64,000 bases of DNA from the NCBI GenBank assembly GCA_963691815.1, contig OY829662.1, positions 27,580,232-27,644,231 on the forward strand, written 5' to 3'. The notes under the pieces are model-generated. The model ran no database searches. It saw only the letters and a list, made by a program, of their open reading frames with translations, and was not told the DNA's origin. Each line of letters starts with the position of its first letter. The stretch's first letter is position 1. Below, piece after piece: positions 10,104-22,100 of this stretch. A program made the position numbers and the translations under genes. Source of the stretch: Echiichthys vipera (Eukaryota; Chordata; Actinopteri; Perciformes; Trachinidae).

Positions 10104-13100
10104 CTGAAGAAAAAAAGGCAGACATAAATGCATTGATAGATACAGAGATAGACAGACAGGCAGACTGTGCATGTTACCTGCAAGTCCTGGTCGATGATGT
10201 TGTTCTCTTCCATCCTGTCTAGAGAGATGCAGTGAAAAGGTAGAGAACGAGTGATGTCCTGATGGACAAAAACATGGAAACAGATTTTGTTTAGCTTCTT
10301 GAAACTGTAATTTCTTGCTAACTTTTTCGTTTTTCCAGCTGACTAACAAGAACCCCGCAATAGTGGTCTTAAATATCCCCTCGATGGAGAGTGTTGGTAT
10401 TCTAAGTATGGTAAGGAAAAGTAGATCAGACCTTTATTTCGTTCTTACATAACCCTACTGGGTGTTAAGCTTACATCCTCCAAACAATAGGCTTTGACTT
10501 TAAATGTTGGCTTAAAGGGGATTAACTGATGTGTGTGGTGATGCAATACTGTCTCGGGTAACGTAAGTCGGGGTTGCTTGTGTGTAAACTTACCAAAATC
10601 CAATAAAGAGCAAGACAGAGCCACTACTTAAATCAGAACCATACAACCCACCACTCTCCCTGTCACTCGCTGAACCATCACATCATTAAACTGTATAACT
10701 GGGTCACTTCCCAGGATAAACAAACAGATTGCGACAAAAAATAAAAGAAAAGGGGGCTGTTGCACAAAGGCAGAATTAAGACATCTGGGATGAATAAAAA
10801 AAAGACAGCCTTGAATTAACCTGGTCTCATCATCCTGGATTAATTAGTTGCACATACACCAAGCCAGGATGAGAAGGGGTGGATATGGCTGTTAGGGAAG
10901 AATTTATTGTGATGCCAGAAAAGAAGACAAAATGCCCCCGTTTGTCAAAATGAGTCCCGTTTGTCTTATGCGAAGCCACCTCAATTCTAAACTCAACCAA
11001 CAAAGATCAGATTCTTATAGCAAGAGTAGATGTACCATCATCTCATTGGCTATAATGTATAAACATGACATTAAGGAAGTGACGGTGAGTGTTATCATTT
11101 AAGTCTGCATCTTGCAGCCTGCAGAGTCAGATTGAAGGCGCCAAGGGAATCGTGGCCTTAGCGGGCTCCAGGGAATGTTCAGGGCAGCCTAGCTGACACA
11201 GAAGTAATGCGGCGGTCTTTCTGCCTCAGAACCGCAAGAACTAATGGAAACTTATGAGGATGTCATGTCATTAGTAAAAAGAAAATTCGGCTGCTATTAT
11301 TGAACAAGGAGAAAAGGGGTGACATGCAATATCAGACCGATTGAACGCACAAGTGTTTAAAAATATACACCTTTCATTTGTGTCATGTCAGGTGTACAGG
11401 TTACCCTTAAAAGAGCAGTGGGATTTAAAGTTACTTACTAGGGGGGCTAACTGCAAACACTATCCACAATCTCTCTCTCTCTCTTTCTCTCATATATGTG
11501 GTGGTGGAAGAAGTACTCAGAGCTTTTACTTGAGTAGTAGAAATAATCTGTTTTAAGTAAAATTCCTACTTTCAAAATGTAACTTAGTAAAAGTACAAAA
11601 GTATTAGCAAATGTACTTAAAGTACAAAAAGTAAAAGTAGTCATTATGCTATATGTACGCATACACGCACACGCACACGCACACACACACAGTCTTACAT
11701 CCATATAAGGCCTTATTTTAGGGTTAGGGTTATCTATTGGCTGAGTGAGCTACCTTTCTTCTGAAATAACTTCCTGTCCATCTGTGCAATATGCCTGTAC
11801 TGAGGTCACTTCTTTTTTTTGCACTATTTGGACATATTTACTCATATTTTATTTACTCACTACTATATTATTACAAAACAAACAAAAAAAGAACAAGTGC
11901 ACTATATCATGTGAATATGTACATATGTCTATTTCTATTTCTTCCCTTTTTAAATTTAACTTTATTGCTTATTTTTGCTATTTTTTATCTTTTGATCTTA
12001 ATTTATCTTATTTTGTAATATGTTCCTGCCTGTAATATTCTGTTGCTGCCATGACAAAAGAATTTCCCCGTCTGCGGGACATTAAAGGTTTTCTGATTCT
12101 GATTCTGATATCCATGACAAGAAGCTAAATAAAATGAGTAAAAACTGAATAAAAACTTTAGATTAATGCCCCTGGGCACTCACCTCACAATCTAACTATA
12201 AAGCAAGGACTTTTGTCAGTGTGTGTGTTATTCACATATCTTGAAAAATTAGGATGCTCTAAACACAGAACACAATGATTTGAATACATAATAGAATTTA
12301 AAGAATTAGATTTTAAATAGAATAGAGCTTTATATTTCCAAAGGAATTGTTTAATAACTGATTTAGCATTTTTAATGTTATTAAGACGGACATATACACT
12401 GGAGATCACAATTAGAGAACACATAATAAATATTTGATTTATGCTGAAATATTGGTATTTTTTATTGTCTATTATTTGAAAGAAAATATCTGCTGTGGCT
12501 ATACCACTGCTGTACTAGTATGTTTTTTAAACAACCAAGGCACTTCAACAAAAACCTTTATTTAGTGAAAAAAACAGTGAGCAAAATATTTCAACAATGT
12601 TTTCTCAGGGCTACAGGATTAAAAAATAAATAAGAAGTGTGGAGGCACTTGCTTTTATCTTTATTGTCATTATACAGGATGTACAATGAAACGTTGCTCG
12701 ACTATTCTCTGTGAAAGACGAATAAGTTTGACAATTAAAATATATTAAAAAAAAAATATATATAAAAGGCACACATGGAGCTCAACAAAACAAGACAACA
12801 GCAGCAGTACAGTGCCTATAGAAAGTCATGATACCCTTTTGAAATAGTAATTTTTTTGTTTTGGAGCCTAAAATGTTGATACATAAAAAATATATTTTTC
12901 CAGCGTGATTTACACATTTTGCCTTACAACATTCAGGTGATTTTTTTTCTCTCAAAATTTCTGAAAAAAAAAAAATAATAAAATAAATAGAACAGCAGTG
13001 TTGTAAAAGTCATGAGTCCCTTAGAAAAACCATTATAAGCATTCTCAGGTATAACCAATCATCTTCCAGATTACACACCAAGTCAATTGACCTGACATCA

Positions 13101-16100
13101 ACTGTGGTGTTTTTGATTTTACTTCAGAATAAAATCAGCTGTTCCGTGAGGATTCCACTCCTAGTAGTGCATGGTAACACAAAGATTCCCCATGGTTGGA
13201 AAGATGCTTTCAGAAGAGCTCCAGGATAAAGTTGTGAATGGGCACAAGTTAAGAGAAGGATCTAAAAAAATAAATATTTCAAAGGCTTTAACTCTCCCTC
13301 TGAGTGCTGTTCAGAGTATTGTCCAGGGGCCTGTTTCACAAAGCAGGTTTAGTGAAAACTCTGAGTCTGTTAACCCTGAAATGAGGGAAACCCTGAGTTT
13401 TCCGTTTCACCAAGGGAGGTAACTCAAACCAGAGACAGAGGGGTAACTCTAGCCTGTTTCACGAAGAGAGGTAACTTAACCTCTCGGTCAGTTACCATGG
13501 TAACATGCACTCTGAAACTAACCTGGTCGGGACCAGGTTTTTTTCAGAAAACCTTGAGTTTCTCTCTGTCTCCGCCCTCTTTCAGCCACACACGGTGTTT
13601 GATTTCCTCATTCATTCAGTCAGCGGGCGAGATTTGGCGTAGTATAGTTCAGTCTGTTTTTTCAGAAAATCATTGCAAAAATCAGACATTAGAAGTTATA
13701 TTAGGTGGCGACTATTTCACTACCATGGCATGTCCTTTTGATAACGATCCCGTGGATGAAGGTGCATAATTACTGCACAGAGAATTAAATATTCGTCGGG
13801 AGATGATTATCAAACTATTGATTATAGATTTGCTTGCATTTCCAGGCAATTCTCTTTTTGAGCGGTACCGTTTCATATCCCAGCAGATATTGTGTGTTGC
13901 GCTGCGTTTTTTTGCAAAAGGGAGTTAAATCATTCAGTAGGCCTATATAGAAGTTATATTAGGTGGTGACTATTTTCACTACCATGGCATGTGCTTTTGA
14001 TAACGATCCCTTGGATGAAGGTGACGCATTACCGCAAAGAGAATTAAATATTCGTCGGGAGATGATTATCAGACCGCGCATAGACGTCCTTAATATACCG
14101 CAGCCATAATTACAAAATGAATGAATTGGATCTTTTGAGCAAGTTGAATATATTTGACTTGGCGTTTCCTAAATATAATCCCAGCTTTTCTTGCAATTCA
14201 TAGGTTCAAAAGTGTGTGCTTTTAGTTGGGTTACCGCTATATAAACTACTCCTATATAGCCTTCTGATCCAGAATATCACCTATAATGCGAGGGGTGCAT
14301 TTCACGGCAGGGGTTCTGAATATGGCACAACACCGTTTCATGTCACAGTCCATCTCACCCCTCCTTACATTTCCAACATTAACAACCAGTCATGCTCTCA
14401 TATCACAGCAGATATTGTGTGTTGCGCTGCGTTTTTTGCAAATGGGAGTTTTCTATACAACATTTATATGTTGTATAAAAAACAGCCACTTACGGTAATA
14501 TTTTCTTTTTCCATGTAAAACATGCTCAAAATGAGGCGTCACCATGAGATTTTGCCGATATTTTACCTGTTTGAATACCTGTATGTTTTTATGTTTCATC
14601 TTAAGCTGCTGCCAAGTGCGCTTCTCCCCCGCGGGGTTGCACTTAAATGAAATAAACTAATAGGCTCCCACTCAAGCAGTTTCCCCTGTGATATTACTGT
14701 GATTGCAACAGGACTACATTTAAACTTATGCACTGACCCGAGCCGCAATGTTCTACAGCACCGTCTCCCTCTCTTTTGCTGCTGCAGCGGTGTAAACCTG
14801 CTCAAACTCTCTGTATGAGCGCATTAATATTTACAGTTGCAGTTGTAGCGTAGCCCTCCGCTTCCCCGTTGCCATGGTCACTCGTCGAATCAGGGCTCCA
14901 TTGATGCTGTCTTTTTTTACTTGTGGTGCACGCGCTTAACTCCAGGTCAAATTACTCTGAGTTGATCAACCTAACGCAAATCTGCTGTTCTGAAACCGAA
15001 AACTCAGAGTTTCCTATCTCAGAGTAGATCAACTCAGAGTGCAGGGTTAGACTCAGAGTTTTTTGAACCTGCTTTGTGAAACGGACCCCCGAAGTGGAAG
15101 GCATATGGATCCACCATAGACTGTTTAATGAATGGACGGAGCTACGGTGACGTCACTCATAGATTTGAGAACCTTCGAAAAGAAACCGAACCGGATGCTG
15201 CCATCTTCTTTTTTCTATGTCCACGGGGCTCTGCCATCTTTAAGTTTTGCAACCCTGGACAGGAAAGGGAGGAGCTTGGGGGGGCAAGGGTGCATCGATT
15301 GGATCCTGGGTTGGACCTCACAAGGGGTCCATGTGCCTGCCCACTTCTATCGGCAACTTGACGTCTCTGAGCCCCTGCTGCTGCTAACAACATTAGCTTG
15401 AATAATCTGAGGAAAGCCGTACAGCTAACTCAACCTTCATTACTGTGGTAATCACGAAAAAATAACCGTTAACCTTGTATTGTTATTGTAGCTGAAGTTA
15501 AACTGTGTAAGCTGTCGCTGTCGTTACTTGACGGAAGATAACGTGAATAATGGAAGATAACGACATTATACTACATTATTATATCACCTTTGGTTTGATG
15601 TTTGTTCAAGACTCAGGATATCAGCACATAGAAATTAGCTAATTAAACTAGTTTACACCACACAATACTGTCTGAGTACAGCTCAGCGTTATGTCAGTGT
15701 GTTAAGAATTAACATTCTTTCAACTGCATTATTTATATTGTTAATGACATTAAAAATATTTAACTAAGAAGCAATTGATAATAATATTTTCTGTTTCAGG
15801 AATAAAAACAGTGTGACAGTCACCAGGGCATGTAAACCCGCTTTATGTGAGTAATAAATTACTTTTCTACTGCTATTTGTGTGCAATAAAAGTTCTTATG
15901 AAGGTCTTGCCAAAAGTTTGTTGATGTTTTTATGGTGCAGATCTGGTATGAATTTTAACATTGACAACATGTACAGTATTGTAATCAGACAAGAACACAT
16001 AGTTTTTGCCACAACTTGTAATTAGTTACAATACTCTTTATACAGTATGTTAGCTGTTATCAATATTATAGAAATGTGTCTTGTGATTAACCAAGCAAGA

Positions 16101-19100
16101 GTATTCTGTAGTTCCATCCATTCATCATCACCACACATTTGAGGACTAAAAATCGCGTCCATGCAGTCGCCCTTTTCTACAACCAGATGAATGACACCAA
16201 ACATGACCCTCCACAGATGAGCTCTTCCTTCTGTTGGCACCGGTCACTCACTTTTCTCTGTGTAGACCCTTTACAGATGTAAACAACATTACATAAATAA
16301 ATTATTATACCATATATAATAAAGAGATACCTCAAACGTTACCAGATGTTAGTTTTACATTCACCACTAAGTATTGATAAATTTACTGTGTGATCAGTGC
16401 ATCATAATGCATCTGTCTACCTTCTTGTCTAAGAAGAACTGATCCTCCTCAGAGTATGTACTGCATAGACCTGACGTGTCTGATGGATCCAGTTGTCTCT
16501 TCATGTTCACCTACCACAGCATCAGCCTGCCACCATCACCTGAAGGAAATCTGTTTGAAAAAACGTGTTTACTGTTGTGCTTTCAGACTCTTCATTATAG
16601 TATAACGTGTATATTCACAGTACGTTTTTCCAACTAACATGTGACCACATCTGCAATATGCAGCTGCAATGAATATGAGGATTGTTTCTGACAGTTGCAT
16701 ATCACAAAATTATGTGCAAATAAACTGTATAAACTAACAACTTACTACATCTGCAATATGCATCTGCTTTTAAATTGAACTTAAACTTTGGTCGTTTATT
16801 TTTATTTAAGACGTGAAAATTAATATACATTTGTTTAAGCACTTGAACACATCACATAGATGTGACAGCTATACAGGCTCATTCTAATATCAGGTTAACA
16901 TTAGCACTAGCTTGGTGAAGAATACGCATCAATGTTAACTGTGATATTAGCTGGCATGCTGAGTTTGGTTAGGGAGAGATAAGGCTTAAAATAATATGTA
17001 ATGCTACTTACCGGATAAACTGAACAGCCGACTGCTTGGAGGGTCTTTAGTTCAACAGGTTAAACTGAAAACAAACTGCGAACACCAAAGAGCGGCTGTA
17101 GGTTTCCATGGCTGATGTAACATTAGGTTTGAGAGTCGAGTTCTCCTAGACTTGTCAATCACACGTAAGCCATGCCCCCAATGCATCGCCTGCTTTATTG
17201 TGTATTTCACTCAAACTGGGACGGGATTTGAAAAAAATGAACAGTGAGTATTGTAAAAGCATCAAACTAACGATAGAGACAATAAAAACCTCTACAGCTG
17301 GCTTATTGTTGCTACCGAGCAAGTTAGAAGTTGATCATTTTCACCGTTGACTTGAATGAAACCGGATGTCTTCTGCAACCCACTTATCGCCCCCTGCCGG
17401 CCACTGCCTAGAATACATGCTTAAGGCACTTCCGCGTTGGTTTCCTTTTTCAGACCCGGTCACTCCATCCATTCATTTATACAGCCTATGGGCACCACCC
17501 AGACCTGGCCTAGATCGGGCTGCCCCTCCAAACTGGATGACCGAGCCAGGAAAAGATTGATCAGAGAAGCTACCAAGAGGCCCATGGTGACCTTGAAGGA
17601 GTTACTAGTCTTAATGGCAGAGGTTGGTCAATCTGTGCATGTGACGACAATTTCACAAGTTCTACATGTATGGCAGGGTGGCAAGAAAGAAGCCTAACAC
17701 AACACACCACCCACAACACATCATCCCTAAAGTGAAGCCTGTGGTGGCAGCATTATGTTGTGGGCTTGTTTCTCTTTAGCAGGGACTGAGCGGTCGGTCA
17801 GGACTGAAGGGAAAATGGATGCTGCCAAGTCCACCCAAATTCTTGAGGAAAACCTGCATCCCTCTGTTAGACACTTGAAAATGGGCCGGTGTTTCACCTT
17901 CCAGCAGGACAATGACCCAAAACACGGCTCCATAAAAGTAGCTAAAGGACAGGAAGGTGAATGACCTGAATCCTACAGAAAATCTGTGGTTGGACTTGAA
18001 GAGTGCAGTCCATCACCGCTCACCACAGAATTTGACTGAACTTGAACAGTTCTGCAAGGAAGAACGGGGGAATGTGTAAATCACGCTGGAAAAATATATT
18101 TTTTATGTATTATCATTTCAGGCTCTAAAACAAAAAAAGTGACTATTTCAAAAGGGTACGCTGGCTTTCTATAGGCCCTGCACTCACACTGTCCTTCTGT
18201 CCCGGGCCAAAACTGGTTTTTCAGCTAAAGCCTAGTACCTTTAAGCAGTGTGAGTGCACCCGTTCCGCGCATAACTGCGGACAGCAGTGAAAGAGGTGGG
18301 CTTTAGCAGAGCCGTTTGCACATGTACGAGCACGAGCGTGCGCACGTGTACGAGCATGAGCACGAGCCCTACGGCGGTAGCAGTATGTGCGCCTGTTCGG
18401 ACATAGAAAATAGAAGGACAGACCATGCGCGGACATTTAACAACAACAACAATGGCGGTGAAAGGTTCACGTTGGTGTGATGCGGAGGTGGAGTGTTTAC
18501 TGCAGATTTGGTCGGATGAAAATATTCAAAAACAGTCGACAAGACGCACAAAAACTCTGAGGTCTACAGAAAGATTTGTAAACAAAGCCACACACACACG
18601 ATCAATGCGTGTGACGTGTTACGGCGTGATGATGTATGGACAGCAAGAAGCATTGGCCGAGGCCCAGGCAGTTGTGAGTACAAACGGGGCTGGGGTGCGG
18701 CGGGAGAGGGAGGGGGGACAAGTACCCTAAAGCCCTGGTCGCGGTGCGGAAGGACAGTGTGAGTGCGCCCTAAGACAAAGAAAGTGTATGTGCAACAGAA
18801 AAGTGTCAGCGCAGCTTCAAATAATGATAATAGTAATAAGTGATAACATGCATGTATATAACAGTGTCTGTTATGATGGAGGTGAGGTGATGAAGTCAAC
18901 AGCTCTGGGGTAGATGCTGTTTCTAAGTCTAAGTTTGTTTTGGTTCTGATCTTCCTGAACCTTCTACCAGATGGCAACAGTACAAACATGGAGTGAAAGG
19001 GGTGTGTGGTGTCTCTGAGGATGCTGTGCTGTAGCTCTGTGGTGTTGTTTGGCTATGCCAGCTGGTTTGACAGTATGACTCTTGGGAAACTTCAGCTTTT

Positions 19101-22100
19101 CTACCTCCTCCTCTGTCTCCCCATGGATGTTGAGGGGGGCGTGCGGTTCTGGAAGTCAATGATCGTCTCATGGTTTTCGAGTTGTTGAGGACCAGAGGTC
19201 CGTTTAACAAAGCAGATTCAACAAACTCTGAGTCTAACCCTGAACTCTGAGTTGATCTACTCTGAGATAGGAAACTCTGAGTTTTCTGTTCCAGAACAGC
19301 TGATTTGAGTTAGTTTGATCAACTCGGAGTAGTTGGACCTGGAGTTAAGCGCGTGCACCACAAGTATAAAAAGACAGCATCAATGGAGCCCTGATTCGAC
19401 GAGTCACCATGGCAACAGGGAAAAGGAGGGCTACGCTACCACTGGAATTGGAAATATTAATGCGCTCATACGGGAGTTTGAGCAGGTTTTTCGCCGAAAG
19501 TGTAACACCGCTGCAGCAGCAAAAGAGAGGGGGGCGGTGTGGGAGAACATTGCTACTCGGGTCAATGCGTAAGTTTAAATGAAGTCCTGTTGCAATCACA
19601 GTTATATCACAGGCGGAACTGCTTGAGTGGTAGTCTATTAATTTATTTCATTTAGGTGCAGTCCCACGGGGGAGAAGCGCACTTGGCAGCAGCTTAAGAT
19701 GAAACATAAAAACTCCAGACGAATATTTAATTCTCTGCGCAGTAATGCCGCACCTCCATCATCATTATCAAAAGGACATGCCATGGTAGTGGAAATAGTC
19801 ACCACCTAATATAACTTATAATGACTGATTTTTGCAATGAATTTCAAAAAAACAGACGACAGAACTATACTACGCCAAAACTCGCCTGCTGACTGAATGA
19901 ATGAGGAAATCAAATACCGTGTGTGGCTGAAAGAGGGCGGAGACAGAGAGAAACTTGAGGTTTGTTGAGAAAAACCTGGTCCCGACCAGGTTAGGTTCAG
20001 AGAGCATGTTACCATGGTAACTGACCGAGAGTTTAAGTTACCTCTCTTTGTGAAACAGGCTAGAGTTACCCCTCTTTCTCTGGTTTGAGTTACCTCCCTT
20101 CGCGAAACAGAAAACTCAGAGTTTCCCTCATTTCAGGGTTAACAGACTCAGAGTTTTCACTAAACCTGCTTTGTGAAACGGACCCCTGGTCGTTTGCTCC
20201 GTACAACTGTTAGAGATGATCCATCTTACACCTGTAAGCTGTTTCATCCTCTCTGAGATAAAGCCCACTACAGTCATATCATCGGCAAATTTAGTGACGG
20301 TGTTTGAGGGGTAGATGGGGTGCAGTCATGTGTGAAGCCCTGAGAGGTTCCAGTCCTGAGTGTGAGGGTGGAGGAGATATTTTTACCCACTTGTTACAGC
20401 CTCCTCCAGTATCTGTGTATCTGTGTTGTGCATCTATGCTAAGCAGGATGTGGGATTCCTTGCTGGTGATTTGATTGATGTGGCATCTGGCAATCTCCTC
20501 AAACCACCTTCCTGCCTACTTCCTGGTTCTGCCGGTGATTTGATTGGTGCGGCGTCTGGCAATCTCCTCCAACCACCTACCACCTTCCAGACCGTCCCTC
20601 TGCTTAAATAGTTGCCCTCACTGTGATTTTGGCCTTTTTATGTCTTTGACCAACTGGCCTGGTGTGTGTTTGTGTGTGTGTAGTGCTCTTTGAGTTTCTT
20701 TGTGTTATCTCTAAAATTGCGGTAAGGAAATTGGGCAAGGTTTTAGTGGGGTTTACAGATACCAACCTGACACCTGTAGTATTTTGATGTTAGAGACCCT
20801 AGGTTTGAGAGGGTGCTACTTATTTTGTATTTTCTGATTATTGTTGACATTGGAAGTGGCTAATAGTTATCTCTCAGTTTAGAGAGACCTCTTTAAGTCA
20901 TATTTATTTCTTTGAGTTTAGCAGCATCCAACATGCCCTTTTCCCTGTTCTTTATTTAATTCTGCAAATAAATAACTTGCCATTTTACCAAAAACATTCT
21001 GGTTTATGTTGCTTATCTTTTCCCCATGAGCCGGGTCGTAACATTTAGACACTTTGCAGAGGATTTTTTAGACACCGGGACGATCAAAGAGGTTTTGAGG
21101 CATGTTAGGACAGCAGCTTTTTCTAGTGACAGTTTGAATATGTTGGTTATCACACCTGTAAGCTGGTCGGTACATACTTTCTTTGATTCAATGAGCAGTA
21201 GAGGGGACAGGGCTACAGGGCTCTGCGGACTCATACTTCAGCGCTAGAGTATGGTCTAGCAATACAAGACTACTGCTACTACCACCACTGTGTTTCTAAC
21301 ATGGACTGGACTGAGATGAAACAGCACTTTGGCACTTTCTTCAGGATTTTAGCAGCTTTACCCTTATCTGTCACTATCTATCTCTGAAGTGCCAAAAGTC
21401 AAAATACTCATTATGCAGAATCATTTATAATTATATTATGTTATCATTATTGATGCATTCATGTGTTCATTTAATGGTGCAGCGTAGTTTAGTCTATACT
21501 AATACATCATAATTAATTTTTTTTTTATATTTTGTTTTATTAATCTCTTAATCTTAATATTAAAAGTATTCGGTTTTTATATAAAATGTTTGGGGATGTG
21601 TTTTCTGTGCATATAAGGCTGTAAAAATGTTGTCTGTTTTATAAGAGCACACAAAGACAAATCCCTAACAACAAAGTTGTAATGGTAATAAAGTCTGGAA
21701 TCTTAAAATGTTGAATCTGTATATGGGATGCCTGCTCTACCAGGTAAGCTAGTGGTCACCCCACATTGTTACAGTTTTGAAGGGAACCTAGTGATCATAG
21801 ATGGAACTTATATGCAGCTTTAATACATTTCTCAGAAAATGTATCAGAACATCCAACAGTTGTTTTCTGCAGTCTGTATGTGTGTGTGGAGTGTGAATAC
21901 CTGCGGACCGGTCCTGACAGTGGTAATGACCTTCAACCAGGAAGGAAATTTCAGGACATTTCGGGACAGGAAGGAAGTAAGTGTGTCGCCGTAGTCCGGC
22001 CGGTGGAACTCTGCCTCATTCAGCCCATCAATCAGTATAATAAGCGCCGCCCCCTCCACATGCAACTTCCTCTCTGGAAAGAACATAAACATCAATACAT

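Larger units (their letters stand above)
13326..15090 (+). mobile_element. PIF/Harbinger non-autonomous element, copy A, inside Tc1
   Basis: Ends are GGGGCCTGTTTCACAAAGCA (13326) and, inverted, GGGGTCCGTTTCACAAAGCA (to 15090). Inside, plus-strand remnants of a Harbinger nuclease are seen: RELNIRREMII (13780 and again 14040), then ILCVALRFFANGSFLYN (14420-14470). On the minus strand near 14930-14750 is a Myb/SANT-like remnant (TPLQQQKRGRR). Two genes in opposite directions is the normal Harbinger layout. The copy is in the opposite orientation to copy B (19196-20187) and is disrupted by frameshifts and an internal duplication. Confidence 0.85.
12810..18179 (+). mobile_element. Tc1/mariner transposon, split by two nested insertions
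   Basis: Inverted ends: left CAGTGCCTATAGAAAGTCAT at 12810, preceded by TA; right end, read on the minus strand, CAGGGCCTATAGAAAGCCAG near 18179. Both continue with ACCCTTTTGAAATAGT and further in with a TCCAGCG(T)GATTTACACATT block. Between them are Tc1 transposase pieces on the plus strand: the N-terminal helix-turn-helix region (13171-13325), a short piece (15091-15115) and the rest (17500-18065). Removing the two inserts restores the expected order GTCCAGAAGTGGAAGGCATA, GGATCCACCCAGACC. The host element is dead and non-coding. Confidence 0.9.
18830..21260 (-). mobile_element. L2/CR1-type LINE, minus strand, split by Harbinger copy B
   Basis: Minus-strand pieces in order: RT N-terminal region at 21234-21013 (CTDQLTGVITNIFKLSLEKA then CLKTSLIVPVSKK); RT middle at about 20400-20190 (STLTLRTGTSQGFTHDC, a decayed GAPQG...THDC box); and the C-terminus near 18985-18870 (LLPSGRRFRKIRTKTN). 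The gap from 20187 to 19196 is the Harbinger insertion. The region 20410-21010 within it is unassigned. The copy is 5' truncated and full of stops. Confidence 0.7.

Noticed and set aside
11447..11704. Minus-strand 85-codon frame with a Cys/Ala repeat
   Set aside because: It crosses a (CA)-type run and the GTACTTAAGTA dispersed repeat; no coding signal.
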